DNA of 64,000 nucleotides. It comes from Tsukamurella tyrosinosolvens. GTDB lineage: Bacteria; Actinomycetota; Actinomycetes; Mycobacteriales; Mycobacteriaceae. How positions within the stretch are numbered: position 1 is the stretch's first letter; each line of letters starts with the position of its first letter. The DNA is taken from assembly GCF_900104775.1 (NCBI RefSeq), contig NZ_FNSA01000003.1:744001-808000 (forward strand). The letters run 5' to 3'. The position numbers were made by a program, and so were the translations under genes. Positions 58,176-64,000 of this stretch are shown here, one piece after another. Below the pieces are notes generated by a model that saw only the letters and a program-made list of their open reading frames with translations, searched no databases and was not told where the DNA came from.

Positions 58176-59641
58176 ACCGGTTGTCCGGCGCGCTGGTCAC
58201 CGTCGCCCTCTGCGCGGCGGTGATCGGGAGCGTCGGCGCACCGCTCATCACGGCGGTCGCGCGCTCGGAGCACGTGACGCTGGGCGCCGCGCAGTGGACG
58301 CTGACGATCACGCTGTTCACGGGCGCGATCGCGGGGCCGGTGCTCGGCCGGCTCGGTGCAGGGCCTCTGCGTCGCCGCACGATCCTGGGCACGCTGGGCG
58401 CGGTCGCCGTGGGCGGGGTGCTGACGGTGCTGCCCCTGCCGTTCGGGGTGCTGCTCGTCGGGCGCGCGCTGCAGGGTGTGGGCATCGCCCTGGTGCCGCT
58501 ACTGGTCAGCGTCGCGCGCAGCGCCCTCCCGCCGGAACGGGCGGCGAGCACCATCGCCTCCCTGTCCGTCGCCTCCACCGTCGGTATCGGCGTCGGCTAT
58601 CCCCTCATCGGGCTCGTGGACCAGGTGCTCGGCCTCCGCGCCGCCTACGGGACCGGCCTCGCGATCACGCTGCTCGCGCTCGCGGTCGCGTGGCGCACGG
58701 TTCCCGTCGACGCGCCCGGGTCGCGCCCGCGTCTCGACGTCCCCGGGGCCGCGCTGCTCGGTGTGGGCACCCTGGGCGTGCTGCTCCTGGTCGCGGAGCC
58801 CGCGCTGTGGAGTCGGCCCGCCGTCGCGGTGGGTGTGCTCGGTGGCAGCGTGGTAGTGCTCGCGGCGTGGGTGATGGTCGAGCTCCGCGTCGCCGAGCCC
58901 CTGGTGGACCTGCGGCTCGTCGCGCGCCCTTCGGTGGCGGCCGCGAACGCGGCGATGCTCGTCGCCGGCGTCGGGATGTACCTGCTGTTCAGTGATCTCA
59001 CGCGCTACGTCCAGGTGCCCGCCGGGGCGCCGTACGGTTTCGCGCTCCCCGGCGTCGCCGCGGGAGCCGCGCTCATCCCGTTCTCCGTGCTCGGTTTCGT
59101 TGCGGGGCGGGCGGCGCCGCGAGCCTCGGCGCGGCTGGGTCCGCGTGGGGCGTTCGCGGCGTCATCGGCGTGTGTCGTCGCTGCGGCGGGGGTGTTCGTC
59201 GTCGGCCGCGACAGCCTTCCGGCGGTGTTGGTGGCGCTCGCGGTCCTGGGGCTCGGCGTCGGTGGTGTGTCCGCCGTGATGCCCCGTCTCGTGCTCGACG
59301 GTGTCCCGCAGTCGGAGACCGCCAGCGTCATGGCGGTCAACCAGATCGCCCGTGCGGTCGGCTTTTCCGTCGGTAGCGCGCTCGCCGGGCTCCTTCTGAC
59401 GCGCGCCACGCCCGACGGTGCGCTCCTGCCCGCGCAGGGCGGGTACGTCGCCGTCGCGCTGTGGTCGACGGTGCCGGCGGTCGCGAGTGCGGTGATCCTG
59501 ATGGGTGCACGCAGGGGGGGCGGTGCCGGCGCGCGCGACGTGACCACCCGGATCATTGTTCGATGTTGTGTTGCGATGTCGAAAATTTGTCGGTGGGACG
59601 GCGTAGCGTCGAAGCATGGACGAAGACGCTGGCATAGATGA
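58172..59641 (+). CDS. MFS transporter (drug exporter type)
   Basis: The 489-residue protein has 12 to 14 membrane segments. It shows GPVLGRLGAGPLRRR (motif A region) and LLVGRALQGVGIALVPLLV (motif C-like region). The last roughly 40 residues are hydrophilic and basic, not typical of the family; they read through the promoter and first 26 bases of the DUF222 gene. Efflux of a hydrophobic compound, sensed by the coupled TetR, is the likely role. Confidence 0.87.
   Translation: MNRLSGALVTVALCAAVIGSVGAPLITAVARSEHVTLGAAQWTLTITLFTGAIAGPVLGRLGAGPLRRRTILGTLGAVAVGGVLTVLPLPFGVLLVGRALQGVGIALVPLLVSVARSALPPERAASTIASLSVASTVGIGVGYPLIGLVDQVLGLRAAYGTGLAITLLALAVAWRTVPVDAPGSRPRLDVPGAALLGVGTLGVLLLVAEPALWSRPAVAVGVLGGSVVVLAAWVMVELRVAEPLVDLRLVARPSVAAANAAMLVAGVGMYLLFSDLTRYVQVPAGAPYGFALPGVAAGAALIPFSVLGFVAGRAAPRASARLGPRGAFAASSACVVAAAGVFVVGRDSLPAVLVALAVLGLGVGGVSAVMPRLVLDGVPQSETASVMAVNQIARAVGFSVGSALAGLLLTRATPDGALLPAQGGYVAVALWSTVPAVASAVILMGARRGGGAGARDVTTRIIVRCCVAMSKICRWDGVASKHGRRRWHR
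59604..59609 (+). promoter_or_regulatory. -10 element TAGCGT, leaderless, inside the MFS gene
   Basis: TAGCGT lies exactly 6 nt before the ATG at 59616 and within the 3' end of the MFS reading frame. Confidence 0.55.
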
Positions 59642-60836
59642 GGATCGGCCACCCGATGGTGGCGTCGCGGATCGGTTACGTTCGATGGAGCGGCAGCGGT
59701 GCCGGACGGTGTTCGAGCAGTACCGGCTGGCGGCGGAGCTGCTGCGGGAGCGGGTGTGCGAGCGGGTCGCGGCGGGGTTGCCGCAGGATCGGTGGCAGCA
59801 GGGCGTGGCCGCGGAGGTGGGGCTGGCGTTGCACATGGCGCCGAACACCGCCGCGAAGTTCGTGAACCGCGCGGTGGAGTTGGAGAAGACCCTGCCGTGC
59901 ACCCGTGCGCGGCTGCAGGACGGTGATCTGTCGCCAGAGGCGATCCCGGTCATCGTCGGCAGCCTGGCGCATCTGGATGCGTCGGATCGGCGGCAGGCGG
60001 ATGAGCTGTTGTGTGCCGACCCGGGCACGCTCGCCGGGTGCGGGTTGCGCCGAATCGCTGACCTGGTCAAGAAGATGGCCTACGAGCTGGACGCGCAGGG
60101 CACCGTGGATCGGAACGCGTCGGCGGAGAAGGACCGGACGGTGACGATCCGCCCGCTGCCTGAGGGGATGGCCAGGGTGTCGTTGCTGTTGCCGGTGGCG
60201 CAGGGCGTCGGGGTGTACGCGGCGCTGCGCAAGCACGCCACCACGTTGATCGGGATCGGCGCGGATCTGCGGACGCGGGGGCAGATCATGGCCGACACCG
60301 CGTTCGCGCGGATCACCGGGCGTGAGGCCGCCGAAGGGCAGCCGGTCACGGTGAATCTGACGATGCCCGCAATGGTCCTGCTCGGCGATCGGCCCGGGAC
60401 TGCGCACGTGGACGGGGGTGGGACGGTGCCGGCGGAGATCGCCCGCAACCTCATCGGCAGGGCCACCGCCGCCGGGGTCGCCTGGGTCAAACGGCTCTAC
60501 ATCGCACCCGAATCCGGTGCGGTGGTCGGCATGGACTCGCGGCAGCGGTGCTTCCCGGACGGGTTGGCGGAGATGATCCGGGCGCGGGATCGGTACTGCC
60601 GCACCCCGTATTGCGACGCGCCGATCGCGCACACCGATCACGTCGTTCCGCATGCGAAGGGAGGAGCGACGGAGTTCGCGAATGGGCAGGGCCTGTGCGC
60701 GGCGTGCAACTACGCCAAGGAAGCCGCCGGCTGGGCCAGCGCCGTCGTCGAGGATCCGAGCGGGCGGCACACCGTCGAGACCCGAACACCGAGCGGACAT
60801 GCGCACCGGTCCACCGCGCCGGACCAGGCGGCGTGA
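59616..60836 (+). CDS. DUF222 (13E12-type) HNH endonuclease domain protein
   Basis: The 406-residue protein has a DUF222 region (about residues 25-300) and a C-terminal HNH domain with CRTPYCDAPIAHTDHVVPH and CAACNYAKE. The 13E12 repeat family is present in many copies per genome in mycolata and behaves as a dispersed, possibly mobile, element; its function is not settled. The HNH residues look intact. It is convergent with the XPB gene, 1 base apart. Confidence 0.9.
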   Translation: MDEDAGIDEDRPPDGGVADRLRSMERQRCRTVFEQYRLAAELLRERVCERVAAGLPQDRWQQGVAAEVGLALHMAPNTAAKFVNRAVELEKTLPCTRARLQDGDLSPEAIPVIVGSLAHLDASDRRQADELLCADPGTLAGCGLRRIADLVKKMAYELDAQGTVDRNASAEKDRTVTIRPLPEGMARVSLLLPVAQGVGVYAALRKHATTLIGIGADLRTRGQIMADTAFARITGREAAEGQPVTVNLTMPAMVLLGDRPGTAHVDGGGTVPAEIARNLIGRATAAGVAWVKRLYIAPESGAVVGMDSRQRCFPDGLAEMIRARDRYCRTPYCDAPIAHTDHVVPHAKGGATEFANGQGLCAACNYAKEAAGWASAVVEDPSGRHTVETRTPSGHAHRSTAPDQAA

Positions 60837-60837
60837 G

Positions 60838-62505
60838 TCAGCCGGCCTCGCCGATGGCGGGGCCGAGGATGTCGTCGGCGTCGACGATGCGGTAGGCGTA
60901 GCCCTGCTCGGCCAGGAAGCGCTGGCGGTGCGCGGCGTAGTCGGCGTCGAGGGTGTCGCGGGAGACGACGGAGTAGAAGTGCGCCGTGCCGCCGTCGTGC
61001 TTGGGGCGCAGGAGTCGGCCGAGGCGCTGCGCCTCCTCCTGCCGCGAGCCGAACGTGCCCGAGACCTGCACGGCGACGGAGGCCTCCGGCAGGTCGATGG
61101 AGAAGTTCGCGACCTTGCTGACCACCAGTGTGGAGATCTCGCCCGCGCGGAAGCGGTCGAACAGCGCCTCGCGCTCCTTGTTCTTGACGGAGCCGGTGAT
61201 GACGGGGGCGTCGAGCTCGCGGCCCAACTGCTCGAGCTGGTCCAGGTAGGCGCCGATCACCAGCGTGGGAGCGCCCTTGTGCCGCTCCAGGATCGACTTC
61301 ACGACCGCCACCTTCGTCGGGGCGGTGGACGCCAGCTGGTACCGCTCGTCGGGCTCGGCGGTCGCGTACTGCATGCGCTGGTTCTCGGTGAGCGTGACCC
61401 GCACCTCGACGCAGTCGGCGGGCGCGATCCACCCCTGCGCCTCGATGTCCTTCCACGGTGCGTCGTAGCGCTTCGGCCCGATGAGCGAGAAGACGTCGCC
61501 CTCGCGGCCGTCCTCGCGCACCAGCGTCGCCGTGAGGCCGAGCCGCCGGCGCGACTGCAGGTCGGCGGTCATCCGAAACACCGGCGCGGGCAGCAGATGC
61601 ACCTCGTCGTAGATCATCAGGCCCCAGTCGCGCGAGTCGAACAGGTCGAGGTTCTTGTACTCGCCCTTCGACTTCCGCGTAAGCACCTGGTAGGTGGCGA
61701 TGGTGACCGGGCGGATCTCCTTCTTCTCACCCGAGTACTCGCCGATCTCCTCCTCGGTGAGCGACGTGCGCGCCAGCAGCTCCCGCTTCCACTGCCGTCC
61801 CGCGACGGTGTTCGTCACCAGGATCAGCGTCGTGGCCTGCGCCCGCGCCATCGCGGCCGCGCCGACCATGGTCTTGCCCGCGCCGCAGGGCAGCACGACG
61901 ACGCCGGAGCCGCCCAGCCAGAACGAGTCCGCCGCGACCCTCTGGTAGTCGCGCAGCTCCCACGGGTCGGACTCGGTGTCCAGTGCGATCGGGTGCGATT
62001 CGCCGTCCACGTAGCCGGCGAGGTCCTCGGCGGGCCAGCCGACCTTGAGCAGCAGTTGCTTGAGGTGGCCGCGCTCCGACGGGTGCACGACGACGGTGTC
62101 GTCGTCGATGCGGGCGCCGACCATCGGCGCGATCTTCTTGTGCCGCAGCACCTCCTCCAGCACCGCGCGGTCCAGCGAGACCAGGGTGAGGCCGTGCACG
62201 GGGCTCTTCACCAGCTGCAGCCGTCCGTACCGGCTCATGGTGTCCACGACGTCCACCAGCAGCGGCTGCGGCACCGGGTACCGCGAGAAGCTGACGAGGG
62301 CGTCCACCACCTGCTCCGCGTCGTGCCCGGCGGCGCGCGCGTTCCACAGAGCCAGCGGTGTCACGCGATAGGTGTGCACGTGCTCCGGCGCGCGCTCGAG
62401 CTCGGCGAAGGGCGCGATCGCGGCGCGTGCGGCGCCGGCCAGCTCGTGGTCGACCTCCAGCAGGAGGGTCTTGTCGGACTGGACGATGAGGGGTCCGTCG
62501 GTCAT
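60838..62505 (-). CDS. DNA repair helicase XPB (bacterial ERCC3/Rad25)
   Basis: The 555-residue superfamily 2 helicase has an N-terminal domain of about 185 residues, Walker A in VVVLPCGAGKTMVGA near 205, DEVH in LMIYDEVHLLP, the RRRLGLTATL motif, and a second RecA domain ending in FGSRQEEAQRLGRLLRPK. It is close to Mycobacterium Rv0861c, an ATP-dependent 3'-5' helicase. The ATG follows the TAG stop of the YqeB-like gene with no gap, so it is the third gene of a TetR-YqeB-XPB operon. Confidence 0.93.
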   Translation of the reverse strand: MTDGPLIVQSDKTLLLEVDHELAGAARAAIAPFAELERAPEHVHTYRVTPLALWNARAAGHDAEQVVDALVSFSRYPVPQPLLVDVVDTMSRYGRLQLVKSPVHGLTLVSLDRAVLEEVLRHKKIAPMVGARIDDDTVVVHPSERGHLKQLLLKVGWPAEDLAGYVDGESHPIALDTESDPWELRDYQRVAADSFWLGGSGVVVLPCGAGKTMVGAAAMARAQATTLILVTNTVAGRQWKRELLARTSLTEEEIGEYSGEKKEIRPVTIATYQVLTRKSKGEYKNLDLFDSRDWGLMIYDEVHLLPAPVFRMTADLQSRRRLGLTATLVREDGREGDVFSLIGPKRYDAPWKDIEAQGWIAPADCVEVRVTLTENQRMQYATAEPDERYQLASTAPTKVAVVKSILERHKGAPTLVIGAYLDQLEQLGRELDAPVITGSVKNKEREALFDRFRAGEISTLVVSKVANFSIDLPEASVAVQVSGTFGSRQEEAQRLGRLLRPKHDGGTAHFYSVVSRDTLDADYAAHRQRFLAEQGYAYRIVDADDILGPAIGEAG

Positions 62506-63207
62506 CTATCCATTGTGCCGCGCCGGGCGGAACTCCTGCTCGTCGCCGTTGTCGCGGACCACGACGCCGGCCTCGCCGAGCCGCAGCCGCAGGTCGCGAG
62601 CGGTGGGCGCGCGCTTCTCGGCCCGGGCCACCGCGCGCTCGCGCAGCAGCGCCTCGACGTCCGGATCCACGTCGCCGCGGCCCTGCACGAACCGCGTGTA
62701 CTCGGCCTCGTACGGATCCGCGTCGCCGCGCCACGGGTAGCACGCGTCGGTGAGGGCCCTGGCGATCCCGGCCTTGGGCACCCCGTCGGTGCCCGCGGCC
62801 GCGAGGAGGCGGCCCCGTCGGTCCAGGAAGGTCAGCTCGCCGCCCCGCCCGAGGAAGGCCTCGCCGATCTCGTCGCGCGCCATCCAGCGGCGGTGGCCGC
62901 CCGCGGCGAGCTCCACGCGATCGTCGGCCACGGTCAGCGCCGCGACCTCGTGCTGCCACGCCGCGACCAGGATGATGCCGCCGATCAGGCCGACGACCGT
63001 GAGTACCCCGGCGGCGACGCCGACCGGCAGCTGGGCGGCGATGCGCAGCGGCCCGGGGGAGCCGTCGAGGGTGCGCTCCAGCCACCCGACCAGGCCGCGC
63101 ACGATCAGGCCGAGGACGGCGCCGAGCGCGGTGGTCGCGGAGACGGTCGCGAGCTGCAGCGCGCGGGAGACGCCGATCGTCCTGGTGGGGGCGGCGGTGG
63201 TGGTCAT
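62506..63207 (-). CDS. YqeB-like membrane protein
   Basis: The 233-residue protein has two membrane segments (about residues 18-42 and 55-83), followed by a PH-like beta domain with VADDRVELAAGGHRRWMARDEIG and FLDRRGRLLAAAG, as in YqeB-family proteins. A charged C-terminal helix rich in R follows. The function is unknown. Its start overlaps the TetR stop by ATGA and its stop abuts the XPB start. Confidence 0.75.
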   Translation of the reverse strand: MTTTAAPTRTIGVSRALQLATVSATTALGAVLGLIVRGLVGWLERTLDGSPGPLRIAAQLPVGVAAGVLTVVGLIGGIILVAAWQHEVAALTVADDRVELAAGGHRRWMARDEIGEAFLGRGGELTFLDRRGRLLAAAGTDGVPKAGIARALTDACYPWRGDADPYEAEYTRFVQGRGDVDPDVEALLRERAVARAEKRAPTARDLRLRLGEAGVVVRDNGDEQEFRPARHNG

Positions 63208-63785
63208 GCGTTCTCCGTTCGCAGGTAGGCGAGGGCGGCGCGGCGCACATCGGGCCGGACGTCGCCGTCCGCGAGGTGCGCGCCGTCGGTCAGGGCGACG
63301 AGGAAGGCCGCGGCGTGCGCGGGATCGAGGCCGGGGTCGAAGGCCCCGTCGGCCTGGCCCCGCGCGATGATCTCGGCGAGGGCGCCCCGGACCAGCCCGT
63401 CCGCTGTGGCGACGATCTCGGCGAGCGCCGGATCGGCGGGAACACGGCGGATGATCTCGGCGACGAGGCCGGGGGCGACGGGGTCGACGGCCGACTCGGC
63501 GAGCGCGTCGACCACGATCGCGATGGCCGCGCGCGGATCGGGCTCGGCGAGCGCCCGGTCGCGGAGCGTGGCGTTGCGCTCGACGTCGGCGTCGAACAGG
63601 GCGCGGAAGAGGCCTGCCTTGTCGGTGAAGTAGTAGAAGACGGTGCCGGAGCTGACGCCGGCGCGCGTCGCGATGTCCGCGGCGCGGGCGCGCTCGAAGC
63701 CGGCGGCGGAGAACTCCGCGGCCGCCGCGTCCAGGATGGCGGCGCGGCGGCGGGCGGTGAGAGCGGGGTCGACGGTGCGGGCCAT
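63204..63785 (-). CDS. TetR-family regulator
   Basis: The 193-residue protein has a TetR HTH with ARAADIATRAGVSSGTVFYYF and a C-terminal ligand domain. It is the first gene of the operon with the YqeB-like and XPB genes, an unusual setting for a helicase, and follows a DUF6069-like gene on the same strand. An A+T-rich -10 element, TATATT, lies 8 nt before the ATG. Confidence 0.88.
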   Translation of the reverse strand: MARTVDPALTARRRAAILDAAAAEFSAAGFERARAADIATRAGVSSGTVFYYFTDKAGLFRALFDADVERNATLRDRALAEPDPRAAIAIVVDALAESAVDPVAPGLVAEIIRRVPADPALAEIVATADGLVRGALAEIIARGQADGAFDPGLDPAHAAAFLVALTDGAHLADGDVRPDVRRAALAYLRTENA

Positions 63786-63793
63786 GCCCCGAG

Positions 63794-63817
63794 AATATAT
63801 ATAACTGAGCGATCAGT
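63794..63817 (-). promoter_or_regulatory. TetR promoter and operator candidate
   Basis: TATATT (63794-63799, minus) is 8 nt before the ATG. Just upstream, ACTGA-GCGA-TCAGT (63804-63817) is a 14-bp inverted repeat with 12 matching positions, a common TetR operator type. Confidence 0.5.
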
Positions 63818-63820
63818 CAA

Positions 63821-64000
63821 TCAATTGTCGGCGAGGCGACGGGCGAGCACCGGCACCACGATCGCGGCCGCGGCGACGTGCGTGAGGATCAGGACCGCGG
63901 CCGACGCCGCGTCGAAGCCGAAGGTCAGGTCCGGCACGATCGACAGCACGAGCAGCGCGACGCACGTGCGCACGAACGTCGAGCGCGGGTGCCGGGCGCG
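63821..64000 (-). CDS. DUF6069-like membrane protein (partial, N-terminus outside window)
   Basis: The open frame runs from the window edge to a TGA at 63821 and gives the last 59 residues of a membrane protein, with hydrophobic stretches VALLVLSIVPDL and ILTHVAAAAIVVPVL, ending RRLADN. The pattern resembles the end of DUF6069 proteins, which are often next to a TetR gene, as here. Only the C-terminus can be judged. Confidence 0.55.
   Translation of the reverse strand, partial: RARHPRSTFVRTCVALLVLSIVPDLTFGFDAASAAVLILTHVAAAAIVVPVLARRLADN

Noticed and set aside
59616-60836. Intact mobile element around the DUF222 HNH gene
   Set aside because: No terminal repeats, target-site duplication or transposase is visible; only the gene family itself is repetitive in mycolata.

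Overview
The window is 64 kb of high-G+C DNA densely packed with genes, with no gap over 300 bases, no rRNA, no recognisable tRNA, no CRISPR array and no insertion sequence. The gene content points to a mycolic-acid actinomycete (order Mycobacteriales): a complete mycofactocin locus, an F420-type luciferase-like oxidoreductase, a Rv0858c-like DapC, a bacterial XPB helicase, a 13E12/DUF222 HNH protein, an LppX/LprG-type lipoprotein and a PknH-type sensor domain. Tsukamurella is my best guess for the genus, but that is inference.

Layout. 0-6.3 kb: a membrane protein cut by the window edge, an acyl-CoA ligase, a PucR regulator, an HSDL2-like SDR, and an XRE/MmyB regulator divergent from a hydrolase. 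6.35-13.4 kb: mftR facing mftABCDEFG, the redox-cofactor operon, including the 30-residue precursor gene mftA. 13.5-24 kb: housekeeping and metabolic genes (dihydroxyacetone kinase, two SixA-like phosphatases, S4 protein, GNAT, membrane adenylate cyclase, crotonase, ArsR/SRPBCC pair, amino-acid ABC transporter, PPOX protein, PhzF). 24.2-34.1 kb: an amino-sugar and peptidoglycan-recycling block. It holds nagA-nagE divergent from PTS EIIB-EIIA, then a DUF445/Abi-alpha-like pair, then a MurR/RpiR regulator divergent from murQ-murP-mupG. A DasR-like GntR regulator lies at 36 kb and similar operators precede both it and the PTS genes. 34-43 kb: a DUF418 protein, MerR, AlkB-like protein, LLM oxidoreductase, dapC, an FAD oxidoreductase, and a TetR gene facing an SDR-HbpS pair.

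43.1-57.1 kb is an envelope island and the most unusual part. It contains exported lipoproteins, a deacetylase-like lipoprotein, a DUF4436 membrane protein, an exported hydrolase, a DUF4189 protein, and a 1054-residue membrane fusion (rhomboid-like region plus an MprF-type DUF2156 domain) coupled to a PknH-type sensor protein. Two paralogous CdaR/PucR regulators and two paralogous lipoproteins sharing an NPNHGAGD motif lie near its two ends. 57.2-64 kb: a TetR/MFS pair, the DUF222 HNH gene, and a TetR-YqeB-XPB operon.

Two window-wide signals stand out. First, many genes carry a TANNNT -10 element exactly 6 nt before the start codon, the signature of leaderless transcripts. Second, an 11-mer, CGACGGTGCCG, occurs 14 times on the + strand but only twice on the - strand, regardless of gene direction, as expected of a chromosome-polarity or recombination motif.
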